Source of the DNA: Mesaphorura yosii
Lineage: Eukaryota > Arthropoda > Collembola > Poduromorpha > Tullbergiidae
Length of the DNA: 48,775 bases
NCBI GenBank assembly: GCA_009869945.1
Contig: WIXG01000490.1
Location: 1 to 48,775 of the forward strand
Direction of reading: 5' to 3'
Made by a program: the position numbers and the translations under genes. Below, in pieces: positions 33,251-44,510 of the stretch. Position 1 is the first letter of the stretch. Each line of letters opens with the position of its first letter. The notes beneath the pieces were generated by a model that did not search any database, was not told the DNA's origin, and was given only the letters and a program-made list of their open reading frames with translations.

Positions 33251-36200
33251 TCACTCCCCAACGACGACGACGACTTGCTGACCGCCACCGCCGATGCCCT
33301 GTGGGCTGTAGTCCATCGTCTTGATAAATTCGACGGCCGAGCAAAATTGTGTCCACCAATACTCCGCCTCGCCGCTGACACGACAGAAGGTCGACACGTA
33401 CTGAATCGTGGAGAGGAGCGAGGGCGGGTTGGTTTTGATGACGACGTATACGAGGACGGGCACGAAATCGTCTGCGGCGACGGTGCCACCACCGACGCCG
33501 CCGCCACCGCCAAGCAGGTTGACGATGAGCCCACACGCTCTAACGACGCACTTTAGCTTGTCTGCTGCGGTCCGGTAAGCCGCGAGCATTCGTAACTCAC
33601 GCTGGGCGGCAGGCCAAGGACACTCGCCAAGTTGGTGCTTCGGGATGCGAAGATCCTTGTGCTGCGGGGTGATGGTCGGGTCCAGCCGGGCAATGTGGTC
33701 GTGAAGAAGCCTGGACACACAAACGTACGAAAGTTAAGCGGGTCAAAGGTCAATATTTCTTCATGAATGGCTAATGGCTTTTCCTACGTGTCCCGATGCA
33801 CGTCCACTTCGCCATTCGGGTGCATGACGTGATTGTAAATCCTCCCCGCAAGCTGCTGCTCGACGGCGTCCTCAATCTGGTCCCCAAGCTCGACTCTCAG
33901 CTCACCCACGACGCGTTCCTTCCACCTGGTCAGGACTGCAGCCCTCTCGTCCGCCCCCACGGCGCTCCGAATCTCGTCCTCGAAGCTTGCGCCTTGCAGC
34001 GCATTTTCCAGCCGCACCCGCACACGTTCCGAGATGAGAAACCGGGCGTACGTCGCGGACTCCACCCGGGTCCGAGCCGCCGCCCGCTCGATGAACTGCA
34101 GCGCGGAGAGGAGCCCCTGCTTGGCACGCATCAGGTACGAGACGTAGTCGGAGCGACGGCGGTAGTCATCCTTCAGCAGGCGGAGTGTCTTGCGGCAGCC
34201 CTCGGTGCCGAGTGCCTTCACGGTGCGGATCGCTTCTTGGACCTGTGCAGCGAAGCCTGCGTCGGCCCGCGAGATTGCGGCCGCCATTTCCGACTGTAGG
34301 ATGCTCACGAGGGCGTGCACGATGTCGATAGGTGCTGGGCCTTGCTCCGGCGGCCTTCGAACTCCGTCCAGGTCACAGGAGGAGAGGACACTTCGAAGTT
34401 TGCGCCTCGCCTCCTGCACGAGCTCGGAACGGCCTTTCTCCTTTTTTATGACGGTCCCCGACGTGCCGCTGCCTGGGACCAGACCCCCGCTTCCGCTTGC
34501 CGCCCCGGCCGGAGCCAGCCGCATTTCGCGTGCGGCGCTCGCCAGCTCGCCACAACTCTCGCTGCTCGCCTTGCGGCGTGCGTACTTGGCAAGAATATCT
34601 TCGCTCGGGTCGAACAGCGCGCCCGCGCCGCCTCCGCCGACGCTGTTGCTTCCGCTGTTTAGATTTCGCCCTGAAGTGTCCGGCAGCCGCCGGGGCGACC
34701 CGCGAAACGGAAGTCTGAAGTTCCTGAAGAAATTTCGACGACGTGGGTCGGAATCGTCTGCTTTCTCCGCCGTTTTGTCGAACGTGATGCTTCTTCCGCT
34801 TGATCTCGATGGTGTTGGCGTGACGGGGCCGACGCCCACGACGGCGGGGTCTTTCTCGATTTCCATTGCGACGACACCGCTGGCTGTACCCGCCTCGGGC
34901 TCGTCAAACAGGAGCAAGTCGACCGGATTGCGGGACCCTCCGCCTGAAACGGAGCTTCTTGGCGTGTCGACAGCGTCGGGTCGTCCTTCCTCAGCGTCAA
35001 AGTCGTGGAGGCGTTCTATTTCGGTCGCTCCTCCGACATCGGTGCTCCACGCCTCGCTCATTGTGTCCGTCCCTTGTGGAGCGGCCGGAAGCGGGAGCCT
35101 GTCGCCAAATTCGGACTCGGACGCAAGCACGTCAGTTGACCACGTGTCAGAGACGAGTGAGACAGTCTCGTCGACACCGCCGCCGGTGAACGCTTTTTTA
35201 ATCTCAAATTTGCAGAATTTGTCTTCGATCTCGGAGCGCTGCTGCTTCGCCGCCTTCGCAGCTGCCGCGGGAGTCGGCGATGGCGGCACGCCGTCTCCAT
35301 GCGCATCGCCATTCGCTTCGTCCATAGCCACGTCTTCGTCCCCTGTTGGCGTGTTGCGCCCAGACACATTTGGCGTTCCTCGGCCACTGACGTTGGCCGA
35401 AAGCATATCGGAGAGGCGATCCGCCTCGGCCTCCGCATCTCCGTCGATGGAACTCGACGCCGAATTCGCAGAGTGCGTCGACGCTGCTTCGGAGACGGCC
35501 TCCAGATTGTCTGACGTTGTGCCCACGCTTGCTTGGTCGTCGAATCGTGTTCGCTTGCAGCAGTCCTCCAAGTCTTCAACTAATTCTGGGAGCTTCTTCC
35601 CGATGACTTCCGATTCGCTCAGCATGCCGACCCACTCGGAGCCCGATTCTGTGCCGACCGGGAAAACGACGACGGTGTTCTGAGCATTAGCATTCGCGAT
35701 GTTGCCGCCACCGCCGCTGCCTCCGCCAGCTGCTTCAACTGAGCTGGACGATTTCACAAGATTCGGCCAGTTCTCGATCTCAGTCAGTCGGCCAGTTCGC
35801 TCCAGGATAACAAGCGACTCTCGGAGAAAGGCGTGAAGTGTAGGCAAATGCATGGCGGGCATGAGAATTGAGCGCCGAATCAGCGGATGCGAGGGCTGTG
35901 CTGGAGGAAGTGATAAGATGGTGTCGAGTAGCGACGGAAGAGAGTCCTGAATTCAATTAACAGTTTAAATATTTTAACATTCCGTCATTGGTTTAATGGT
36001 GTCCATTAGTAAATAATTGTGCTCCACTTACAGTATCCAAGTACGAAACGTATTCAGCCAGCCTCGGATCGGTTCCTTCCCACCGGTACAGCGCCAAAGC
36101 CTGGAGGATCGTCGACACTTGTGAAAGCTGAGCCCGCGCCGTGGGGCCGATCGGAGCGTCGGTGACGCCGAAGGGCTCTGGATTTGTGACGGCTGGGCAT

Positions 36201-37194
36201 ATGAATAGCGCCCACACCAAATCAGTGCAGACTCCAGCGACGGTCTTTGGAGGATGATGCGGTGTGAGTTGAGCGTGGATTGTCTTGATGAGCCAACACA
36301 AATCGCCCGGAAAACTTCCAACGTGCTCGACGATGCTTTCGACGAATGCCTTGACAATTCGACCCATTCGCTCCGTGCGCTCGATCGCAGCCACGTCCGA
36401 GTTGACGATTACTTCTTCACCAAAGCAAAGCAGCTGTGACAGCGGGGCGTTGAGGGCTCCGACGAGAAACAGCCGTGAGGACGGGAGTGATTCGGCGAAT
36501 AGGCGGTAGAGGTGGGAGAAGGACGAGTGGCGGAGCAGGGCTCGGCGTGGGGCGGGCGATGAAGGCAAGGTGAGTAGAGAGAGAGTTGATAAGAGAGTCA
36601 GTGTCGGAGCTGGATCGTCTGGCAAGGGTGATGAAAGGCCTCCTGGAATAAAATCAGGGGCTTTTGGTACAATTTTAGGTAATAATTTCTATTATATCCT
36701 AAGCACAATGTCTAAAGACTGAAACGTCATTAATTTAGGGAATTAAATTACCATAGAAATTGACAACGCCTTTGAGCACTTCTTCCACCCTCTGAAATTC
36801 AACTTCCGGCTCAAACGCGGCCAGCATCGTGCCCACGACCTCCGGCGCACCCCTGAGCAGATTGACGAGCTCCGTCCACGACTGCAGCTGTTTGTGATTA
36901 AAGTGACGATGGGCATCGACAAAGTTCAGGGTGCTGGGAGTCGCGTGATTTTCCAGGCGCTGCATTCCAGAGAGCCAGGCAGACTGCAGGAGAGCTGATA
37001 TCGACGTATGAACCTGCACAGAGCAGTAATTGGAAATTAGCAGGGAATCGCCCGCACTCCAGCCTTATCAGTTATCAGTGAATTTAGTCACTTACCCGCC
37101 GGTTTAGTCCTTCAATTTCCCTTCGTTCATTTGAAATGAAGAGCCGCTCGTGCTTCAGCTTCTTGGCGAGCTCATAGTAGTCGAAACCAGGCAT
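33251..37194 (-). CDS. GAPVD1: GAPVD1/RME-6: RasGAP and VPS9 domain protein
   Basis: Five exons (37096-37194, 36752-37013, 36032-36642, 33788-35946, 33251-33710) join exactly in frame to 1196 residues. The N-terminal third is the RasGAP-like domain, with the family's start DYYELAKKLKHERLFI and then SWTELVNLLRG, FSHLYRLFAESLP and DLVWALFICPAVTNPEPFG. A long Ser/Gly/Asp-rich disordered middle follows. The C-terminus is a VPS9 domain (about 1050-1185) with ECPWP, ADDFVPVLVYVVIKTNPP and the typical end YWWTQFCSAVEFIKTM. In worms and mammals this protein activates Rab5 on clathrin-coated vesicles and early endosomes. Vertebrate forms are longer, mainly in the linker. Gly-rich insertions occur within the VPS9 domain and at the very end. 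Confidence 0.92.
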
Positions 37195-37617
37195 TTTGAA
37201 CAATAATTTAAGTGATTGTCTCAAATCTAACACACGATACTAATTATTAACTCAAAAATTGCGAATCTGGTTAAATACGGCAATATGCGTCGAATTCTCA
37301 ATACTGAACCGCACTGCACCGCGAAGGAGCAGAACGAAATTACAGGCTTGACTTGAAAGCAGAAACTCCCCGTAAATGCCTTAATAAGTCATAAAAAGGA
37401 TTCAAGCGGTGGCGCAATACGCTAGGCTGCTATTGCTTGCTCGTGAGCTTCATTCAACTCCCGTTCTTTTACCATCTTGTCAATTCTTTGAGGCTTTCCT
37501 TTGTTCAGCTTTTCTCGCTCTTGCCAGCGTGATCTTGCATTGAAGATCAAAATTCGAATGTATAAATGACTAAATGCATGTTGTAATTTCTCACTAATCA
37601 CAAATTTACTCCGGTTG
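37195..37617. other. Intergenic, upstream of GAPVD1
   Basis: This is the promoter side of the large minus-strand gene. No ORF or core-promoter motif was recognised. Confidence 0.45.
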
Positions 37618-37619
37618 TC

Positions 37620-38030
37620 AGTATTTGATTTGTTGATTATAAGGGTCAGTAATTGTACACTCCGACGGAAGTGGGCCCGCCGGGAGGACCATAAGACGTG
37701 ATGCCACCGAGGAAGGCGCCCCGGATGACGTTATGCTCACATTGGCACAGATAAGCGGGCTCCCAGAATCGCCCTCACAAGCATGTGCCATGCTCCAAAT
37801 TGGGGTAAGGTGTGCCACATTCTGCATGGGGCAGGATCGGATCGGATTGGTTTTGGAACCGGGTTGGGATCTCTGGCCTTGGCAGCAAAGAAGCGCAACC
37901 AGAGTCGGACACAAACACAGACGCAGACCACAGTTCCTCTGATGGATAGGACTGAGGCGGCATCTACTGCATTCCAATGGGGGCAGCAGAATAACCGCTG
38001 GGTGCCACAGCCACTGGCATACCGCGTGTA
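37620..38030 (-). pseudogene. Trypsin/chymotrypsin-like serine protease relic
   Basis: On the minus strand, ACEGDSGSPLIC (37753-37773 covers GDSGSPL) is the catalytic-serine motif of S1 proteases. Upstream in another frame is a segment like the end of the second barrel (LWSASVFVSDSGCASLLPRPE). Downstream, after a frame change, comes LGGITSYGPPGGPTSVGVYNY, the usual strand that leads to the C-terminus. The parts lie in at least two frames with stop codons between them, and the N-terminal half with catalytic His and Asp is absent. It is a decayed C-terminal piece of a digestive or haemolymph type protease. Confidence 0.65.
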
Positions 38031-38360
38031 AGGGACGCGGCGACGAATTTTAAGGACAAGTTTTCTCAGAAGAATCTTGAGAAATTGTCACTGTATGTCT
38101 TTTTTGCCAATGAATATTTCTCAATAAATTATTTACATTTGTTAAATGTCAACTTCGGAGTAATTATTTCCTGCTGATAAATGTCATTTCTTGATGATGA
38201 CTGGCATGAGTGCCATCAACGACACATGTCCAATTTGAGATCGTACCACGTCGGGTCCTTAAATTATTCATGAGTTATCGAGGCCATTCTGACACAGTTT
38301 GGAAACTTTGTGTCCTGGAGTCGGCAAAAGTCGTCAGGCCGGCATCCGAACTGATTCCTG
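38031..38360. other. Intergenic, upstream of the second ionotropic receptor
   Basis: No gene was seen. This should contain the promoter of the following plus-strand receptor. Confidence 0.45.
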
Positions 38361-40469
38361 ATGGGCTCACGGTGGCTGAATCTGTTCGTGATTTGTACAG
38401 CGTGCATCTCGTTGACGAATGGTGATCGTGAATTTAATTCGGAGAAAAACATACTTCTTCGCATCTCAAATTCGAACGAGCCTTTGGAAATCATTGTCAT
38501 TGGGGATACACAAAAACAGATTCAAGGCTTGCATCTGACTTCTTTAGCCTTGAATCGGGTCGAAGTCGCCATCCAATTCCCAGACCAGGCACCGGACACC
38601 GAAGATAAGAGTTGGACTGCCTTCCTGAACGGCACAATTGGAGAAGGGCCCCAAATATACTTGATGCACGTAGAGTTCAGTAAAATAGCATCCCTGGTGA
38701 ATCGAGTAAGTCAGTCAATTTCTAACTGCTGGTAACGTCGGAGCCATTATAATAGAAGCTTATGTACAGGTGGAGGAATTATTGGTCAAGAAAGACCGGG
38801 GAAGATACCAGGGATCAACATACTTTGTCTTCATCGATTCAAGTCAGGATGACGCCAATGCAACTAATCAAGACATTGGCAGTTGCCCCACTGAGATCAA
38901 TTGGAAACCCGTGCTTGGTTTGGGGCTAAGTGCAAATATTTACCTAACGGAGCCTCGAGACGGGACATTTACCGAAATCTATTCCATTTCCGGTCACAAA
39001 GTCATCCACAGCGACCAGGTGCCACCTGAGTTCCTGCTGGATCACCTGAGGTTCAAGACGGCTCGCAGATCAGACTTTGAAGGAGCAAACGTCATTGCGC
39101 TGACCACAGACGAAATCTACGAAGAACGATCTGGGACACTTCGGCCGCATCCAGATGACTACCGTCTGGGGTTGAGTGTTCATGTGTTGTCATCTCTCCA
39201 GCACGCCTTAAACTTTCGGTAATCGTATCTCATGCCAATACTCCAATCCTTGATTACATGATTAGATGATCCATTGTATCATCGCCGCAGCATAATCGGG
39301 AAACGCTCGGCCGGTCCAGCGTCCGCAGGACCGAATGGGACCTTAGTCGGTGCGGCAGTGCAACTCAATACAGGACTTGGGGATATCGACATTCGTAGCT
39401 ATGCGTTCCTTGACTATCGCGTGAAAGGGCCAGATGCGCTGGCGTATCTTATGCCCATAGGTACGTTCAGGACGGTCACGTATTTCAAACAGCCTGCTCG
39501 AGCGGTCACGGTCAGCATCTATGCGCAGCCGTTCACGTCCGGTGTCTGGATGTCATTGGTTGCTATGTGGGTGGTCGCTGCTTTGAGTCTGTTGCTGCTT
39601 CCGACATCTGCTGAGAGGTCAGAGTCTGAAATTGCGCGCGCCGAGATTGGTATCTGGATCTTCGGATCAATTTCAATGCAAGGCAAGGGATTATGAGCTG
39701 GTAAACCGTGCCAATCCTTGACCATGAACTTAAAGTTGCTCTGACTCTAGGTTATCACCTTCGCCCAACATTTCTTCCAGCTAGGATCATCGTCCTCGTC
39801 ATTTCACTGACCTCCCTCATCATATACACATCATACTCTGGTGTGCTCGTCTCACTATTCGCAACTCAACCCCAACCAATCAAAGAATTCTCCGACGTTC
39901 TGCGCCACAACTATTTTCTAGCTGCAACCTCCCGCATTGCACCAGCTAGTAATCTCATGAAAGCACTCGAAGATGAAAAACGCATACCCAGTTGTGCGAA
40001 TCAGAGTCAACGTATCGTGGACGGGGAAAGCAGGCAGATTGGCGAGGCCCTGTTCAAAGGGCAACTTGCTCTTGTATCGATTCCAGAATTCTTTGTTCCG
40101 GTCGTCACGAGGTCATACTCGGAAGCTCAAATCTGTGACCAGCTCTCGGTCGTGCCAGTTCCACTTGTTGCCCCCGGGAAGACGGGGTTCCTGGTCCGGA
40201 AAGCGTCACCGTTTCGGGAGTGGTTCAACTATAAGCTACTGGCAGCACGTGCAAGCGGGGTGTTGCATGCGCTAACCGCACAACCACAACGGAGTTCGGA
40301 CATTCAGTGTTACTCCGAATTCAAACTCCAGTTTACAGTTGTCTCTATACAGGACATCATCATGGCGTTCTCGGTGGTCATGTTCGGATTGACTGTGAGC
40401 GCAATCGCATTATTATTTGAGAAAATATTTGTCCGTAATTCGCAACGAGTACAAGTTAGCAGCAATTGA
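38361..40469 (+). CDS. Ionotropic receptor (IR), four exons
   Basis: Exons 38361-38705, 38770-39218, 39291-39682 and 39751-40469 join to 634 residues. A signal peptide (LNLFVICTACISLTNG) is followed by an N-terminal domain. The first ligand-binding lobe is SSLQHALNFRIIGKRS...NGTLVGAAVQL, then DIDIRSYAFLDYRV. TM1 is about 350-368, with a re-entrant pore segment IGIWIFGSISMQG and TM2 about 406-428 (IVLVISLTSLIIYTSYSGVL, the YTS core of iGluR M3). Next is the second lobe with IPEFFVPVV, then a last TM near 600-620. It is a ligand-gated cation channel of sensory neurons by family. Intron 3 uses a GC donor (CAAG|GCAAGG). Splicing there restores MQGYHLRP, which the genomic frame does not give. Subtype is not assignable. 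Confidence 0.82.
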
Positions 40470-40795
40470 ATGCTTAATTCTTGAAATCGGTCAAATTAAA
40501 TAGTTCCAATAGTTGGTTAAAATCTTATCTTAGGTCTTAAGAAATCTTAGTACTATGTAAATATCGGGTCCTACATCACCACAGCTTAATTCCAATACTT
40601 CGACACACGTCCAGCCACTCCTGGAGTATCCTCGCGAACCCTCTGATTGCGGAAAAACCTTCTACGAAAACCATGTCCAACCCCGCGTGCAGATGTCAAT
40701 TGATGTGGCAATGCAGGAGCCACGTGCCTGGGTTGTCTGCGTAGTACCTGAACACCAGATTTAATTTCTATCAATTTTGTGTCTTTACATTTGAA
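40470..40795. other. Spacer between convergent genes
   Basis: No gene was seen. An ATTAAA at 40495-40500 may be the poly(A) signal of the receptor. Confidence 0.4.
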
Positions 40796-40801
40796 TTTAT
40801 T
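40796..40801 (-). terminator. Poly(A) signal of the decarboxylase gene
   Basis: TTTATT on the plus strand gives a minus-strand AATAAA about 28 bases past the stop codon. It is the only such signal found for the whole two-domain gene; none was noticed between the two domains. Confidence 0.5.
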
Positions 40802-40828
40802 TAATTAAATGCCCTTTCAGTAATTAAT

Positions 40829-43800
40829 TTACAAATTTTTCCCATAAAAATCAATCTGATCGAGCAGGTATTTAATATCCTCTCTGTTCATGGTCGAACT
40901 CATGAGCACGAGCTTTATAAATGTCGGCGTGACCATCCCTGAAGTTTTCTGCACGACAATGTCCATGATACCCTCCTTCACAAGCCTAAACTGAATCTGC
41001 TCCGCGACGGGGTCGAGTGCCTTCAAGTATATGGGCGTGCCGCGCTCCAGAAGCCGAAACTGGAGCGGCACGTACAGGAAACAGACGTTTGTCAGGTCGA
41101 AGTTCGGCGTGACAAGATGAAAAGTGTCGTTGCGCTCCCGCATGAGTGCCATGGCGTACTGCGTGTTGTCCAGCACATAGTCGATGTGGGCGCCGAGCCC
41201 CAACGTGCCCTGTGCCTTCCAAAGCACCCAGAACTTGAAACCGTTGGCTCGGCGCGCACCGAGGTAGTGCCCATCACCTCGGTCGTGCGGCCCGACGCCC
41301 GCGTCCGGCGCGACGCCGATCGCGTCGCGAACGATGCCTTTGTGCCGGGTTACAAAGACGGACATGGTCATCGTCGCCCCAAACATTTTGTGCGGGTTGA
41401 AGGTCAGAGAATCGCTGTGCTCGATGCCTGTCAGTTTCTTGCGCGCTCTTTCTGAGTACAGAATCGCTCCGCCGAAGACCCCGTCGACGTGGAACCATAG
41501 CCCGTACTCCTTGCATACGGCTGCGATTTCGGGCAACGGGTCGATGGAGCCGATGACTGTTGTGCCGGCGGTCGCTGCGACCATAAAGGGCACCTTTCCC
41601 TGTGCCTTCGACTTCTCAATCTCGGCTTTCAGCTCCTTGACGTCCATTCGACCATTGTCGTCTGCTTTTACAAGAACACAGTTTTCTACGCCAAGGCCGA
41701 GGAGGAAGGCGCCCTTGTTAAAACTATAGTGGCCACCAATGTTGAGGTAGAGCACGAGTTTCTTTTCAAGACCCGCCTCCTTCACGTTTGGCGCCACGTG
41801 GTGTCTTGCCAGGGTCATGCCCATAATATTACTCAGCGTGCCTCCAGGATTGATGGCCCCATCGCCTTCTCCGTCCGGATACCCGACGAGCCTACGCACG
41901 CCTTGCAGAACTTCCTCCTCCGCGAGACTGTACGCTGGACTCGACTCGTAGCTTTCCATCCCGGAGTCGAGCACGCTCACAATGTAGTCGCCAATCAGCG
42001 TGTAAGGATTCAGCCCCGTAAAGAGCTGGTACACCCAGAAAGGATGGGCCTGATGCGCACTGAAGTCGATGATCCTGTCCGTTTCTGCGAGCAACGAATT
42101 CTCTGTGAGCGGCTCGGCGCCGAATTTAAAGTCGATGATTTTCGCGAGCTCCTCCGGCGTCCGAAAGCGTTTTGAGGGGTCGTGGCGTTTGTGCTGGTAG
42201 AAAATCCCGGTTTTTATGAGGTGCTGGAAGAAGTATGTGAAGAAGGGTTTGTGCACTGTTTTGACGGGTGCGTTAATGTAGTTTGAGAAGGTCGGTGGTG
42301 GTTTCGGAGCCAGGCTCGCTACATTCACGCTCACACCGCCAGCGTCGGCGGACTCGGCGGGTTTGTCCAGCGCCTCGGCCGTCGTGGCGATCAAGTCTGC
42401 CAGGTACGCGAGCTCCGCCTTGTCCAATGCGGAGTTTGTAAGAGACATCGTCAGCACAGTGACGTTTTTCACGGTCTGGCTGGAGATTTTGATCGTTTTG
42501 TGCAGTTCGGACTTGAGAAGAACGGTGAACTGTGTGTGCAGGCATACAGGGAGTCATATCATATCGGTGAGAAATCCGCCAACGTCACAGCCTTACCTTA
42601 GAAACCCTTCGCTTGTACTCTACATCTTGCTTGTCTTTCCCACGAACGGCTTCCGGTACGTATACGAAGGAAATGAGTGGGCTTTCGGGAGTGGCGGAAA
42701 TGTCAAACTTGGTCTTGTACTCATCACTCTCCAGCATCGCCACGAATTCTTGCGTCATATTCTGCACGTAGTCCACGTGTTGCTGGAGGCCTTTCGTACC
42801 CTTCGCCTTCCAGAGAAAGTGGGTCTTCAGCACGTCCGGCCTCCGACATGTTTGAATGGTGCTGTCACCCAGGTCGATGGTGTGGTTGTAAAGCACCGTC
42901 GTCGCAAAAACGTACTGTGCATTATAACCGAAGGTAGGCCACAGGATATTCTCGTGGCTCGTCAGAATGAAGCTGGACGTCTCCGGCACCTGTGCATAGT
43001 ACCAAAATCCTGGAACGCATTGATTTTTGTCAGAATTTGACTAATTCGTACCCCAAAAATGAAGGACGAGCTCCACGTGAACGAATCAGATCGATTGGCG
43101 CCCGCGAGCTTGTCTTTGTAGTTGGCAGACTGAAGAAGGGGACCGGACATTGTGCCGTCGATGTGCATCCAGATTGAATGCTCGCTCGCGACATCCTGAA
43201 TCGAGTTAATCGGGTCGATGGCGCCAGTGCGGCCAGTTCCTGTGAAAAATTCATAAGTCAAGGCAAGGCAACTTGTAAAGAAGCTTGTTGCTTGTCGAAT
43301 TTTGAATTTACCTGCCGTCGCCACAATCATCAAAGGCATCGACTCATTTTTCGCGACAACCGCCTCTACCTCGGCCTTCAAGTGCTCAACGTCCATTTTT
43401 CCAGCGTCGTCTGTTCGTATTTTCCTTAGCGAATCTCGTCCAAGCCCTGAAACGTACGTTCGAAGGCAAACAATAACCGCCGGGGCGGTGGCAGTTATCA
43501 ATGACCTCTGACCTCTGATCGCTTGATTTTCGACTATTTCGACCTACCTTCAAGGATCACAGCCTTCTCGAACGAGGAGCATGCGTCTTCGGACAGAAAA
43601 ACGACATACTTCACACTACCCGTCTCAATCAGCCCGGAATGCTTTATCTGTGGGTTCTTGTTGTACAGCGCCATCTGGAGAGCCATAATATTCGCGAAAC
43701 TCGGGCCAGGCGTCGTGATACCCTCACCCGTCGTGTTAACGTAGCCAATCACTTCCCGCAGCGTGCGTGTAATTTCGTGCTCCATCAGCGTAAAAACGGG

Positions 43801-44452
43801 GGCTGCATAAAACGTGAGGAGGACGCTGCTCAGGGAGCTGGCGAGCATGTCGCCCGCGATGGCGTACGGGTCGAGACCGGAGCCGAGCCTGCTCAGGTAG
43901 TGAACGTGGCCTGTGTGCGGGCTGTACTCGATGACTCGCTCCAGCTGGTGCAGTAGCTCGGCGTGAGAATGACCTTCATCGCCCAGCGTGAAGTTGATTC
44001 GTGTTCGGAGCTCCTCCGCTGACAAATGCTGCTGTGGAGGCGACGATCTCTTGAAAAACAGCCCTTTGTTTATGATTATGTTGAAGGTGGCATTGAACAG
44101 CGAGGCATGCAGCTCCTTCACGGGCCCAGTGATGAAGGCAGGGTACGTCTTTGGTGGATCGGGAGGCGTTATGTTGAGTGTGCGGCCAGGGTCGAGAGAT
44201 GGATCCGTTTCGACTGATGTGAAGTCAAACTCTGTAGATTAAAAATGGAAAACACAAAACAGGCAATTTATGCTCGATCCGGTGAATTCAAAAATCCCGT
44301 CAGCAGCAGTGATTCTGCAGGATGATCTCACCAATTCCATTTGACGAAGCCAAATCAGCGTCCGAGTCAACGCCAACCTCTTGTCCACGTGATTGGGGTC
44401 CAGAAATTATCAGCAAGCCCACAAAAATCGCAAGATTTAGAACGCGAGCCAT
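40829..44452 (-). CDS. Secreted two-domain group II PLP decarboxylase (pseudoenzyme-enzyme fusion)
   Basis: Six exons (44332-44452, 43548-44231, 43312-43446, 43052-43239, 42597-42989, 40829-42529) join exactly in frame to 1073 residues. Residues 1-23 are a signal peptide (core LNLAIFVGLLIISG). Two glutamate/cysteine-sulfinate decarboxylase-like domains follow, about 65-553 and 586-1073, joined by a Pro/Ala/Gly linker. Domain 2 has the PLP lysine in FNPHKMFG (Lys888), the PLP-stacking His774 (GGHYS) and Asp856 (HVDGVFGG), so it can be active. Domain 1 has SSSF (370-373) instead of NPHK and Cys258 instead of His, and keeps Asp341 (MHIDG); it cannot bind PLP by Schiff base. Exon 6 encodes domain 1's final strands (TVLTMSLTNSALDKAELAYLADLI) and continues open through domain 2. 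The family removes carboxyl groups from Glu, Asp or cysteine sulfinate, normally in the cytosol as a dimer. Substrate is not assignable. Separate transcription of domain 2 from an ATG at 42448 remains possible. Confidence 0.8.
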
Positions 44453-44502
44453 TTTTGTCGTTCAGGACCAACAGAGCGAAAAAGTGACCAGAAAATTGAG
44501 TT

Positions 44503-44510
44503 CTTTATAT
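44503..44510 (-). promoter_or_regulatory. TATA box of the two-domain decarboxylase gene
   Basis: On the minus strand ATATAAAG lies about 51 bases upstream of the ATG that begins the signal peptide. It leaves a leader of roughly 25 bases if transcription starts about 30 bases downstream. This supports the signal-peptide exon as the true first exon. Confidence 0.55.

Noticed and set aside
34190..35683. 497-codon plus-strand ORF
   Set aside because: It lies opposite the large GAPVD1 exon, is Ser/Pro-rich from antisense codon bias, and has no family motif.
42448..44452. Reading the decarboxylase locus as two separate neighbouring genes
   Set aside because: The last ~50 residues of domain 1 are encoded only in the exon that continues into domain 2, and no stop, poly(A) signal or promoter was noticed between them. 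The single-gene model fits all phases. An extra internal start is still possible.
40829..44452. Horizontal transfer from bacteria for the decarboxylase
   Set aside because: Five canonical introns, a TATA box, an animal-like signal peptide and motifs typical of animal GAD/CSAD enzymes argue against recent transfer.
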